Below are positions 1 through 13,178 of a stretch of 64,000 nucleotides of DNA, one piece after another. The position numbers and the translations under genes were made by a program. The notes under the pieces were generated by a model. That model was not told the origin of the DNA and ran no database searches. It saw only the letters and a list, made by a program, of their open reading frames with translations. The stretch comes from Micromussa lordhowensis (Eukaryota > Cnidaria > Anthozoa > Scleractinia > Lobophylliidae): NCBI GenBank assembly GCA_964020085.1, contig OZ026600.1, forward strand, positions 31,047,880 to 31,111,879, given 5' to 3'. Position 1 is the first letter of the stretch. Each line of letters opens with the position of its first letter.

Positions 1-3000
1 TGCACTTCAAGTGCATTCTAATTAGGGGTTGATGCGATTTGCGCCAGGGTGTTTTTGAAGACCCATAGTTGGCCTACTTTTTTGGGCATTTTGCCTTGGT
101 CCCCCCTTGGCAAAATCTTAGAAAATGGCCGATTTAGGTCTCCTTGCCAAAGTTGTCAGAACTCGGCTCTACGGACACTTATGGAGCCGCAGTTTGCAGC
201 AAAATGTTCTCCTATGTTTGCACTTCAAGTGCATTCTAATTAGGGGTTGATGCGATTTGCGCCAGGGTGTTTTTGAAGCCCCCATAGTCGGCCTACTTTT
301 TTGGGCATTTTGCCTTGGTCCCCCCTTGGCAAAATCTCAGAAAATGGCCGATTTAGGTCTCCTTGCCAAATTTGTCAAAACTCGGCTCTACGGACACTTA
401 TGGAGCCGCAGTTTGCAGCAAAATGTTCTCCTATGTTTGCACTTCAAGTGCATTCTAATTAGGGGTTGTTGCGATTTGCGCCAGGGTGTTTTTGAAGCCC
501 CCATAGTCGGCCTACTTTTTTGGGCATTTTGCCTTGGTCCCCCCTTGGCAAAATCTCAGAAAAATGGCCGATTTAGGTCTCCTTGCCAAAGTTGTCAGAA
601 CTCGGCTCTACGGACACTTATGGAGCCGCAGTTTGCAGCAAAATGTTCTCCTATGTTTGCACTTCAAGTGCATTCTAATTAGGGGTTGATGCGATTTGCG
701 CCAGGGTGTTTTTGAAGCCCCCATAGTCGGCCTCCTTTTTTTGGCATTTTGCCTTGGTCCCCCCTTGGCAAAATCTCAGAAAATGGCCGATTTAGGTCTC
801 CTTGCCAAATTTGTCAGAACTCGGCTCTACGGACACTTATGGAGCCCCAGTTTGAAGCAAAATGTTCTCCTATGTTTGCACTTCAAGTGCATTCTAATTA
901 GGGGTTGATGCGATTTGCGCCAGGGTGTTTTTGAAGCCCCCATAGTCGGCCTACTTTTTTGGGCATTTTGTCGTGGTCCCCCCTTGGTAAAATCTCAGAA
1001 AATGGCCGATTTAGGTCTCCTTGCCAAATTTGTCAGAACTCGGCCCTACGGACACTTATGAAGCCGCAGTTTGCAGCAAAATGTTCTGCTATGTTTGCAC
1101 TTCAAGTGCATTCCAATTAGGGATTGATGCGATTTGCGCCAGGGTGTTTTTGAAGCCCCCATAGTCGGCCTACTTTTTTGGGCATTTTGCCTTGGTCCCT
1201 TCTTGGCAAAATCTCAGAAATTGGCCGATTTAGGTCTCCTTGCCAAATTTGTCAGAACTCGGCTCTACGGACACTTATGGAGCCGCAGTTTGCAGCAAAA
1301 TGTTCTCCTATGTTTGCACTTCAAGTGCATTCTAATTAGGGGTTGTTGCGATTTGCGCCAGGGTGTTTTTGAAGCCCCCATAGTCGGCCTACTTTTTTGG
1401 GCATTTTGCCTTGGTCCCCCCTTGGCAAAATCTCAGAAAAATGGCCGATTTAGGTCTCCTTGCCAAAGTTGTCAGAACTCGGCTCTACGGACACTTATGG
1501 AGCCGCAGTTTGCAGCAAAATGTTCTCCTATGTTTGCACTTCAAGTGCATTCTAATTAGGGGTTGATGCGATTTGCGCCAGGGTGTTTTTGAAGCCCCCA
1601 TAGTCGGCCTACTTTTTTGGGCATTTTGCCTTGGTCCCCCCTTGGCAAAATCTCAGAAAATGGCCGATTTAGGTCTCCTTGCCAAATTTGTCAGAACTCG
1701 GCTCTACGGACACTTATGGAGCCCCAGTTTGCAGCAAAATGTTCTCCTATGTTTGCACTTCAAGTGCATTCTAATTAGGGGTTGATGCGATTTGCGCCAG
1801 GGTGTTTTTGAAGCCCCCATAGTCGGCCTACTTTTTTGGGCATTTTGTCGTGGTCCCCCCTTGGTAAAATCTCAGAAAATGGCCGATTTAGGTCTCCTTG
1901 CCAAATTTGTCAGAACTCGGCCCTACGGACACTTATGAAGCCGCAGTTTGCAGCAAAATGTTCTGCTATGTTTGCACTTCAAGTGCATTCCAATTAGGGA
2001 TTGATGCGATTTGCGCCAGGGTGTTTTTGAAGCCCCCATAGTCGGCCTACTTTTTTGGGCATTTTGCCTTGGTCCCTTCTTGGCAAAATCTCAGAAAATG
2101 GCCGATTTAGGTCTCCTTGCCAAATTTGTCAGAACTCGGCTCTACGGACACTTATGGAGCCGCAGTTTGCAGCAAAATGTTCTCCTATGTTTGCACTTCA
2201 AGTGCATTCTAATTAGGGGTTGATGCGATTTGCGCCAGGGTGTTTTTTAAGCCCCCATAGTCGGCCTACTTTTTTGGGCATTTTGCCTTGGTCCCCCCTT
2301 GGCAAAATCTCAGAAAATGACCGATTTAGGTCTCCTTGCCAAATTTGTCAGAACTCGGCTCTACGGACACTTAAGGAGCCGCAGTTTGCAGCAAAATGTT
2401 CTCCTATGTTTGCACTTCAAGTGCATTTTAATTAGGGGTTGATGCGATTTGCGCCAGGGTGTTTTTGAAGCCCCCATAGTCGGCCCACTTTTTTGGGCAT
2501 TTTGACTTGGTCCCCCCTTGGCAAAATCTCAGAAAATGGCCGATTTAGTTCTCCTTGCCAAGTTTGTCAGAACTCGGCTCTACGGACACTTATGGAGCCG
2601 CAGTTTGAAGCAAAATGTTCTCCTATGTTTGCACTTCAAGTGCATTCTAATTAGGGGTTGATGCAATTTTTTCCAGGGTGTTTTTGAAGCCCCCATAGTC
2701 GGCCTCCTTTTTTGGGCATTTTGCCTTGGTCCCCGCTTGGCAAAATCTCAGAAAATGGCCGATTTAGGTCTCCTTGCCAAATTTGTCAGAACTCGGCTCT
2801 ACGGACACTTATGGAGCCGCAGTTTGCAGCAAAATGTTCTCCTATGTTTGCACTTTAAGTGCATTTTAATTAGAAGTTGTTGCGATTTGCGCCAGGGTGT
2901 TTTTGAAGCCCCCATAGTCGGCCTACTTTTTTGGGCATTTTGCCTTGGTCCCTCCTTGGCAAAATCTCAGAAAATGGCCGATTTAGGTCTCCTTGCCAAA

Positions 3001-6000
3001 TTTGTCAGAACTCGGCTCTACGGACACTTATGGAGCCGCAGTTTGCACCAAAATGTTCTCCTATGTTTGCACTTCAAGTGCATTATAGTTAGGGGTTGAT
3101 GCGATTTGCGCCAGGGTGTTTTTGAAGCCCTCATAGTCGGCCTACTTTTTTGGGTTTTTTGCCTTGGTCCCCCCTTGGCAAAATCTCAGAAAATGGCCGA
3201 TTTAGTTCTCCTTTCCAAATTTGTCAGAACTCGGCTCTACGGACACTTATGGAGCCGCAGTTTGCAGCAAAATGTTCTCCTATGTTTGCACTTCAAGTGC
3301 ATTCTAATTAAGGGTTGATGCGATTTGCGCCAGGGTGTTTTTGAAGCCCCCATAGTCGGCCTACTTTTTTGGGCATTTTGCCTTGGTCCCCCCTTGGCAA
3401 AATCTCAGAAAATGGCCGATTTAGGTCTCCTTGCCAAATTTGTCAGAACTCGGCTCTACGGACACTTATGGAGCCGCAGTTTGCAGCAAAATGTTCTCCT
3501 ATGTTTGCACTTCAAGTGCATTTTAATTAGGGGTTGATGCGATTTGCGCCAGGGTGTTTTTGAAGCCCCCATAGTCGGCCTACTTTTTTGGGCATTTTGC
3601 CTTGGTCCCCCCTTGGCAAAATCTCAGAAAATGGCCGATTTAGGTCTCCTTGCCAAATTTCTCAAAACTCGGCTCTACGGACACTTATGGAGCCGCAGTT
3701 TGCAGCAAAATGTTCTCCTATGTTTGCACTTCAAGTGCATTCTAATTAGGGGTTGATGCGATTTGCGCCAGGGTGTTTTTGAAGCCCCCATAGTCGGCCT
3801 ACTTTTTTGGGTTTTTTGCCTTGGTCCCCCCTTGGCAAAATCTCAGAAAATGGCCGATTTAGTTCTCCTTTCAAAATTTGTCAGAACTCGGCTCTACGGA
3901 TACTTATGGAGCCGCAGTTTGCAGCAAAATGTTCTCCTATGTTTGCACTTCAAGTGCATTCTAATTAAGGGTTGATGCGATTTGCGCCAGGGTGTTTTTG
4001 AAGCCCCCATAGTCGGCCTACTTTTTTGGGCATTTTGCCTTGGTCCCCCCTTGGCAAAATCTCAGAAAATGGCCGATTTAGGTCTCCTTGCCAAATTTGT
4101 CAGAACTCGGCTCTACGGACACTTATGGAGCCGCAGTTTGCAGCAAAATGTTCTCCTATGTTTGCACTTCAAGTGCATTTTAATTAGGGGTTGATGCGAT
4201 TTGCGCCAGGGTGTTTTTGAAGCCCCCATAGTCGGCCTACTTTTTTGGGCATTCTGCCTTGATCCCCCCTTGGCAAAATCTCAGAAAATGGCCGATTTAG
4301 GTCTCCTTGCCAAATTTCTCAAAACTCGGCTCTACGGACACTTATGGAGCCGCAGTTTGCAGCAAAATGTTCTCCTATGTTTGCACTTCAAGTGCATTCT
4401 AATTAAGGGTTGATGCGATTTGCGCCAGGGTGTTGTTGAAGCCCCCATAGTCGGCCTACTTTTTTGGGCATTTTGCCTTGGTCCCCCCTTGGCAAAATCT
4501 CAGAAAATGGCCGATTTAGGTCTCCTTGCCAAATTTGTCAGAACTCGGCTCTACGGACACTTATGGAGCCGCAGTTTGCAGCAAAATGTTCTCCTATGTT
4601 TGCACTTCAAGTGCATTTTAATTAGGGGTTGATGCGATTTGCGCCAGGGTGTTTTTGAAGCCCCCATAGTCGGTCTACTTTTTTGGGCATTTTGCCTTGG
4701 TCCCCCCTTGGCAAAATCTCAGAAAAATGGCCGATTTAGGTCTCCTTGCCAAAGTTGTCAGAACTCGGCTCTACGGACACTTATGGAGCCGCAGTTTGCA
4801 GCAAAATGTTCTCCTATGTTTGCACTTCAAGTGCATTCTAATTAGGGGTTGATGCGATTTGCGCCAGGGTGTTTTTGAAGACCCATAGTTGGCCTACTTT
4901 TTTGGGCATTTTGCCTTGGTCCCCCCTTGGCAAAATCTTAGAAAATGGCCGATTTAGGTCTCCTTGCCAAAGTTGTCAGAACTCGGCTCTACGGACACTT
5001 ATGGAGCCGCAGTTTGCAGCAAAATGTTCTCCTATGTTTGCACTTCAAGTGCATTCTAATTAGGGGTTGATGCGATTTGCGCCAGGGTGTTTTTGAAGCC
5101 CCCATAGTCGGCCTACTTTTTTGGGCATTTTGCCTTGGTCCCCCCTTGGCAAAATCTCAGAAAATGGCCGATTTAGGTCTCCTTGCCAAATTTGTCAAAA
5201 CTCGGCTCTACGGACACTTATGGAGCCGCAGTTTGCAGCAAAATGTTCTCCTATGTTTGCACTTCAAGTGCATTCTAATTAGGGGTTGTTGCGATTTGCG
5301 CCAGGGTGTTTTTGAAGCCCCCATAGTCGGCCTACTTTTTTGGGCATTTTGCCTTGGTCCCCCCTTGGCAAAATCTCAGAAAAATGGCCGATTTAGGTCT
5401 CCTTGCCAAAGTTGTCAGAACTCGGCTCTACGGACACTTATGGAGCCGCAGTTTGCAGCAAAATGTTCTCCTATGTTTGCACTTCAAGTGCATTCTAATT
5501 AGGGGTTGATGCGATTTGCGCCAGGGTGTTTTTGAAGCCCCCATAGTCGGCCTCCTTTTTTTGGCATTTTGCCTTGGTCCCCCCTTGGCAAAATCTCAGA
5601 AAATGGCCGATTTAGGTCTCCTTGCCAAATTTGTCAGAACTCGGCTCTACGGACACTTATGGAGCCCCAGTTTGAAGCAAAATGTTCTCCTATGTTTGCA
5701 CTTCAAGTGCATTCTAATTAGGGGTTGATGCGATTTGCGCCAGGGTGTTTTTGAAGCCCCCATAGTCGGCCTACTTTTTTGGGCATTTTGTCGTGGTCCC
5801 CCCTTGGTAAAATCTCAGAAAATGGCCGATTTAGGTCTCCTTGCCAAATTTGTCAGAACTCGGCCCTACGGACACTTATGAAGCCGCAGTTTGCAGCAAA
5901 ATGTTCTGCTATGTTTGCACTTCAAGTGCATTCCAATTAGGGATTGATGCGATTTGCGCCAGGGTGTTTTTGAAGCCCCCATAGTCGGCCTACTTTTTTG

Positions 6001-9000
6001 GGCATTTTGCCTTGGTCCCTTCTTGGCAAAATCTCAGAAATTGGCCGATTTAGGTCTCCTTGCCAAATTTGTCAGAACTCGGCTCTACGGACACTTATGG
6101 AGCCGCAGTTTGCAGCAAAATGTTCTCCTATGTTTGCACTTCAAGTGCATTCTAATTAGGGGGTTGTTGCGATTTGCGCCAGGGTGTTTTTGAAGCCCCC
6201 ATAGTCGGCCTACTTTTTTGGGCATTTTGCCTTGGTCCCCCCTTGGCAAAATCTCAGAAAAATGGCCGATTTAGGTCTCCTTGCCAAAGTTGTCAGAACT
6301 CGGCTCTACGGACACTTATGGAGCCGCAGTTTGCAGCAAAATGTTCTCCTATGTTTGCACTTCAAGTGCATTCTAATTAGGGGTTGATGCGATTTGCGCC
6401 AGGGTGTTTTTGAAGCCCCCATAGTCGGCCTACTTTTTTGGGCATTTTGCCTTGGTCCCCCCTTGGCAAAATCTCAGAAAATGGCCGATTTAGGTCTCCT
6501 TGCCAAATTTGTCAGAACTCGGCTCTACGGACACTTATGGAGCCCCAGTTTGCAGCAAAATGTTCTCCTATGTTTGCACTTCAAGTGCATTTTAATTAGG
6601 GGTTGATGCGATTTGCGCCAGGGTGTTTTTGAAGCCCCCATAGTCGGCCTACTTTTTTGGGCATTTTGTCGTGGTCCCCCCTTGGTAAAATCTCAGAAAA
6701 TGGCCGATTTAGGTCTCCTTGCCAAATTTGTCAGAACTCGGCCCTACGGACACTTATGAAGCCGCAGTTTGCAGCAAAATGTTCTGCTATGTTTGCACTT
6801 CAAGTGCATTCCAATTAGGGATTGATGCGATTTGCGCCAGGGTGTTTTTGAAGCCCCCATAGTCGGCCTACTTTTTTGGGCATTTTGCCTTGGTCCCTTC
6901 TTGGCAAAATCTCAGAAAATGGCCGATTTAGGTCTCCTTGCCAAATTTGTCAGAACTCGGCTCTACGGACACTTATGGAGCCGCAGTTTGCAGCAAAATG
7001 TTCTCCTATGTTTGCACTTCAAGTGCATTCTAATTAGGGGTTGATGCGATTTGCGCCAGGGTGTTTTTTAAGCCCCCATAGTCGGCCTACTTTTTTGGGC
7101 ATTTTGCCTTGGTCCCCCCTTGGCAAAATCTCAGAAAATGACCGATTTAGGTCTCCTTGCCAAATTTGTCAGAACTCGGCTCTACGGACACTTAAGGAGC
7201 CGCAGTTTGCAGCAAAATGTTCTCCTATGTTTGCACTTCAAGTGCATTTTAATTAGGGGTTGATGCGATTTGCGCCAGGGTGTTTTTGAAGCCCCCATAG
7301 TCGGCCCACTTTTTTGGGCATTTTGACTTGGTCCCCCCTTGGCAAAATCTCAGAAAATGGCCGATTTAGTTCTCCTTGCCAAGTTTGTCAGAACTCGGCT
7401 CTACGGACACTTATGGAGCCGCAGTTTGAAGCAAAATGTTCTCCTATGTTTGCACTTCAAGTGCATTCTAATTAGGGGTTGATGCAATTTTCTCCAGGGT
7501 GTTTTTGAAGCCCCCATAGTCGGCCTACTTTTTTGGGCATTTTGCCTTGGTCCCCGCTTGGCAAAATCTCAGAAAATGGCCGATTTAGGTCTCCTTGCCA
7601 AATTTGTCAGAACTCGGCTCTACGGACACTTATGGAGCCGCAGTTTGCAGCAAAATGTTCTCCTATGTTTGCACTTTAAGTGCATTTTAATTAGAAGTTG
7701 TTGCGATTTGCGCCAGGGTGTTTTTGAAGCCCCCATAGTCGGCCTACTTTTTTGGGCATTTTGCCTTGGTCCCTCCTTGGCAAAATCTCAGAAAATGGCC
7801 GATTTAGGTCTCCTTGCCAAATTTGTCAGAACTCGGCTCTACGGACACTTATGGAGCCGCAGTTTGCACCAAAATGTTCTCCTATGTTTGCACTTCAAGT
7901 GCATTATAGTTAGGGGTTGATGCGATTTGCGCCAGGGTGTTTTTGAAGCCCTCATAGTCGGCCTACTTTTTTGGGTTTTTTGCCTTGGTCCCTCCTTGGC
8001 AAAATCTCAGAAAATGGCCGATTTAGTTCTCCTTTCCAAATTTGTCAGAACTCGGCTCTACGGACACTTATGGAGCCGCAGTTTGCAGCAAAATGTTCTC
8101 CTATGTTTGCACTTCAAGTGCATTCTAATTAAGGGTTGATGCGATTTGCGCCAGGGTGTTTTTGAAGCCCCCATAGTCGGCCTACTTTTTTGGGCATTTT
8201 GCCTTGGTCCCCCCTTGGCAAAATCTCAGAAAATGGCCGATTTAGGTCTCCTTGCCAAATTTGTCAGAACTCGGCTCTACGGACACTTATGGAGCCGCAG
8301 TTTGCAGCAAAATGTTCTCCTATGTTTGCACTTCAAGTGCATTTTAATTAGGGGTTGATGCGATTTGCGCCAGGGTGTTTTTGAAGCCCCCATAGTCGGC
8401 CTACTTTTTTGGGCATTTTGCCTTGGTCCCCCCTTGGCAAAATCTCAGAAAATGGCCGATTTAGGTCTCCTTGCCAAATTTCTCAAAACTCGGCTCTACG
8501 GACACTTATGGAGCCGCAGTTTGCAGCAAAATGTTCTCCTATGTTTGCACTTCAAGTGCATTCTAATTAGGGGTTGATGCGATTTGCGCCAGGGTGTTTT
8601 TGAAGCCCCCATAGTCGGCCTACTTTTTTGGGTTTTTTGCCTTGGTCCCCCCTTGGCAAAATCTCAGAAAATGGCCGATTTAGTTCTCCTTTCAAAATTT
8701 GTCAGAACTCGGCTCTACGGATACTTATGGAGCCGCAGTTTGCAGCAAAATGTTCTCCTATGTTTGCACTTCAAGTGCATTCTAATTAAGGGTTGATGCG
8801 ATTTGCGCCAGGGTGTTTTTGAAGCCCCCATAGTCGGCCTACTTTTTTGGGCATTTTGCCTTGGTCCCCCCTTGGCAAAATCTCAGAAAATGGCCGATTT
8901 AGGTCTCCTTGCCAAATTTGTCAGAACTCGGCTCTACGGACACTTATGGAGCCGCAGTTTGCAGCAAAATGTTCTCCTATGTTTGCACTTCAAGTGCATT

Positions 9001-9541
9001 TTAATTAGGGGTTGATGCGATTTGCGCCAGGGTGTTTTTGAAGCCCCCATAGTCGGCCTACTTTTTTGGGCATTCTGCCTTGATCCCCCCTTGGCAAAAT
9101 CTCAGAAAATGGCCGATTTAGGTCTCCTTGCCAAATTTCTCAAAACTCGGCTCTACGGACACTTATGGAGCCGCAGTTTGCAGCAAAATGTTCTCCTATG
9201 TTTGCACTTCAAGTGCATTCTAATTAAGGGTTGATGCGATTTGCGCCAGGGTGTTGTTGAAGCCCCCATAGTCGGCCTACTTTTTTGGGCATTTTGCCTT
9301 GGTCCCCCCTTGGCAAAATCTCAGAAAATGGCCGATTTAGGTCTCCTTGCCAAATTTGTCAGAACTCGGCTCTACGGACACTTATGGAGCCGCAGTTTGC
9401 AGCAAAATGTTCTCCTATGTTTGCACTTCAAGTGCATTTTAATTAGGGGTTGATGCGATTTGCGCCAGGGTGTTTTTGAAGCCCCCATAGTCGGTCTACT
9501 TTTTTGGGCATTTTGCCTTGGTCCCCCCTTGGCAAAATCTC
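1..9541. repeat. Higher-order repeat of 22 satellite monomers (two copies)
   Basis: Positions 1 to about 4720 recur at 4821 to about 9541 with a shift of 4820, becoming 4821 after one extra G near 6160. Private variants recur in the same order. Examples are the agacccatagttgg variant (about 59 and 4879), a monomer pair whose TGA is changed so the frame reads on (257-682 and 5077-5502), the tggtccgc/ccccgcttgg variant near 2730 and 7550, and the tcggtctac variant at about 4672 and 9493. The match breaks where the left copy has aaaaatgg (about 4722) and the right has aaaatgg (about 9543). This is a unit of about 22 monomers duplicated in tandem. The left copy may continue outside the window. 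Confidence 0.9.
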
Positions 9542-11424
9542 AGAAAATGGCCGATTTAGGTCTCCTTGCCAAATTTGTCAAAACACGGCTCTACGGACAC
9601 TTATGGAGCCGCAGTTTGCAGCAAAATGTTCTCCTATGTTTGCACTTCAAGTGCATTCTAATTAGGGGTTGATGCGATTTGCCCCAGGGTGTTTTTGAAG
9701 CCCCCATAGTCGGCCTACTTTTTTGGGCATTTTGCCTTGGTCCCCCCTTTGCAAAATCTCAGAAAATGGCCGATTTAGATCTCCTTGCCAAATTTGTCAG
9801 AACTTGACTCTACGGACACTTATGGAGCCGCAGTTTGCAGCAAAATGTTCTCCTATGTTTGCACTTCAAGTGCATTCTAATGAGGGGTTGATGCGATTTG
9901 CGCCAGGGTGTTTTTGAAGCCCCCATAGTCGGCCTACTTTTTTGGGCATTTTGCCTTGGTCCCCCCTTGGCAAAATCTCAGAAAATGGCCGATTTAGGTC
10001 TCCTTGCCAAATTTGTCAGAACTCGGCTCTACGGACACTTATGGAGCCGCAGTTTGCAGCAAAATGTTCTCCTATGTTTGCACTTCAGGTGCATTCTAAT
10101 TAGGGGTTGATGCGATTTGCGCCAGGGTGTTTCTAAAGCCCCCATATTGGGCCTACTTTTTTGGGCATTTTGCCTTGGTCCCCCCTTGGCAAAATCTCAG
10201 AAAATGGCCGATTTAGGTCTCCTTGCCAAATTTGTCAGAACTCGGCTCTACGGACACTTATGGAGCCGCAGTTTGCAGCAAAATGTTCTCCTATGTTTGC
10301 ACTTCAGGTGCATTCTAATTAGGGGTTGATGCGATTTGCGCCAGGGTGTTTCTAAAGCCCCCATATTGGGCCTACTTTTTTGGGCATTTTGCCTTGGTCC
10401 CCCCTTGGCAAAATCTCAGAAAATGGCCGATTTAGGTCTCCTGGCCAAATTTGTCAGAACTCGGCTCTACGGACACTTATGGAGCCGCAGTTTGCAGCAA
10501 AATGTTCTCCTCTGTTTGCACTTCAAGTGCATTCTAATTAGAGGTTGATGCGATTTGCGCCAGGGTGTTTTTGTAGCCCCCATAGTCGGCCTACTTTTTT
10601 GGGCATTTTGCCTTGGTCCCCCCTTGGCAAAATCTCAGAAAATGGCTGATTTAGGTCTCCTTGCCAAATTTGTCAGAACTCGGCTCTACGGACACTTATG
10701 GAGCCGCAGTTTGCAGCAAAATGTTTTCCTATGTTTGCACTTCAAGTGCATTCTAATTAGGGGTTGATGCGATTTGCGCCAGGGTGTTTTTGAAGCCCCC
10801 ATAGTTGGCCTACTCTTTTGGGTATTTTGCCTTGGTCCCCCATTGGCAAAATCTCAGAAAATGGCCGATTTAGACTTCCTTGCCAAATTTGTCAGAACTC
10901 GACTCCACGGACACTTATGGAGCCGCAGTTTGCAGCAAAATGTTCTCCTATGTTTGCACTTCAAGTGCATTCTAATTAGGGGTTGATGCGATTTGCGCCA
11001 GGGTGTTTTTGAAGCCCCCATAGTCGGCCTACTTTTATGGGCGTTTTGCCTTGGTCCCCCCTTGGCAAAATCTCAGAAAATGGCCGATTTAGGTCTCCTT
11101 GCCAAATTTGTCAGAACTCGCCTCTACGGACACTTATGGAGCCGCAGTTTGCAGCAAAATGTTCTCCTATGTTTGCAATTCAAGTGCATTCTAATTAGGG
11201 GTTGATGCGATTTGCGCCAGGGTGTTTTTGAAGCCCCCATAGTCGGCCTACTTTTTTGGGCATTTTGCCTTGGTCCCCTCTTGGCAAAATCTCAGAAAAT
11301 GGCCGATTTAGGTCTCCTTGCCAAATTTGTCAGAACTCGGCTCTACGGACACTTATGGAGCCGCAGATTGCAGCAAAATGTTCTCCTATGTTTGCACTTC
11401 AAGCGCATTTTAATTAGTGGTTGA

Positions 11425-13178
11425 TGCGATTTGCGCCAGGGTGTTTTTGAAGCCCCCATAGTCGGCCTACTTTTTTGGGCATTTTGCCTTGGTCCCCTCT
11501 TGGCAAAATCTCAGAAAATGGCCGATTTAGGTCTCCTTGCCAAATTTGTCAGAACTCGGCTCTACGGACACTTATGGAGCCGCAGTTTGAAGCAAAATGT
11601 TCTCCTACGTATGCACTTTAAGTGCATTCTAAATTAGGGGTTGATGCGATTTGCGCCAGGGTGTTTTTGAAGCCCCCATAGTCGGCCTACTTTTTTGGGC
11701 ATTTTGCCTTGGTTCCCCCTTGGCAAAATCTCAGAAAATGGCCGATTTAGGTCTCCTTGCCAAATTTGTCAGAACTCGGCTCTACGGACACTTATGGAGC
11801 CGCAGTTTGCAGCAAAATGTTCTCCTCTGTTTGCACTTCAAGTGCATTCTAATTAGAGGTTGATGCGATTTGCGCCAGGGTGTTTTTGTAGCCCCCATAG
11901 TCGGCCTACTTTTTTGGGCATTTTGCCTTGGTCCCCCCTTGGCAAAATCTCAGAAAATGGCTGATTTAGGTCTCCTTGCCAAATTTGTCAGAACTCGGCT
12001 CTACGGACACTTATGGAGCCGCAGTTTGAAGCAAAATGTTCTCCTACGTATGCACTTTAAGTGCATTCTAAATTAGGGGTTGATGCGATTTGCGCCAGGG
12101 TGTTTTTGAAGCCCCCATAGTCGGCCTACTTTTTTGGGCATTTTGCCTTGGTTCCCCCTTGGCAAAATCTCAGAAAATGGCCGATTTAGGTCTCCTTGCC
12201 AAATTTGTCAGAACTCGGCTCTACGGACACTTATGGAGCCGCAGTTTGCAGCAAAATGTTCTCCTATGTTTGCACTTCAAGTGCATTCTAATTAGGGGTT
12301 GATGCGATTTGCGCCAGGGTGTTTTTGAAGCCCCCATAGTCGGCCTACTTTTTTGGGCATTTTGCCTTGGTCCCCCCTTGGCAAAATCTCAGAAAATGGC
12401 CCATTTAGGTCTCCTTGCCAAATTTTTCAGAACTCGGCTCTACGGACACTTATGGAGCCGCAGTTTGCAGCAAAATGTTCTCCTATGTTTGGACTTCAAG
12501 TGCATTCTAATTACGGGTTGATGCGATTTGCGCCAGGGTGTTTTTGAAGCCCCCATAATCGGCTTACTTTTTTGGGCATTTTGCCTTGGTCCCCCCTTGG
12601 CAAAATCTCAGAAAATGGCCGATTTAGGTCTCCTTGCCAAATTTGTCAGAACGCGGCTCTACGGACACTTATGGAGCCGCAGTTTGCAGCAAAATGTTCT
12701 CCTATGTTTGCACTTCAAGTGCATTCTAATTAGGGGTTGATGCGATTTGCGCCAGGGTGTTTTTGAAGCCCCCATAGTCGGCCTACTTTTTTGGGCATTT
12801 TGCCTTGGTCCCCCCTTGGCAAAATCTCAGAAAATGGCCCATTTAGGTCTCCTTGCCAAATTTTTCAGAACTCGGCTCTACGGACACTTATGGAGCCGCA
12901 GTTTGCAGCAAAATGTTCTCCTATGTTTGGACTTCAAGTGCATTCTAATTACGGGTTGATGCGATTTGCACCAGGGTGTTTTTGAAGCCCCCATAGTCGG
13001 CTTACTTTTTTGGGCATTTTGCCTTGGTCCCCCCTTGGCAAAATCTCAGAAAATGGCCGATTTAGGTCTCCTTGCCAAATTTGTCAGAACGCGGCTCTAC
13101 GGACACTTATGGAGCCGCAGTTTGCAGCAAAATGTTCTCCTATGTTTGCACTTCAAGTGCATTCTAATTAGGGGTTGA
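11425..13178. repeat. Dimeric higher-order repeats inside the satellite
   Basis: To the right of the 4.8-kb repeat the satellite shows two-monomer periodicity. A variant pair with tacgtatgcactttaag and an extra A (cattctaaattag) occurs at about 11600-11640 and again at 12040-12080, period 439. The pair with ggcccatttagg, atttttcag and atgtttggacttc occurs at 12303-12540 and 12741-12978, period 438. These are local duplications by unequal exchange, distinct from the long unit on the left. Confidence 0.8.
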
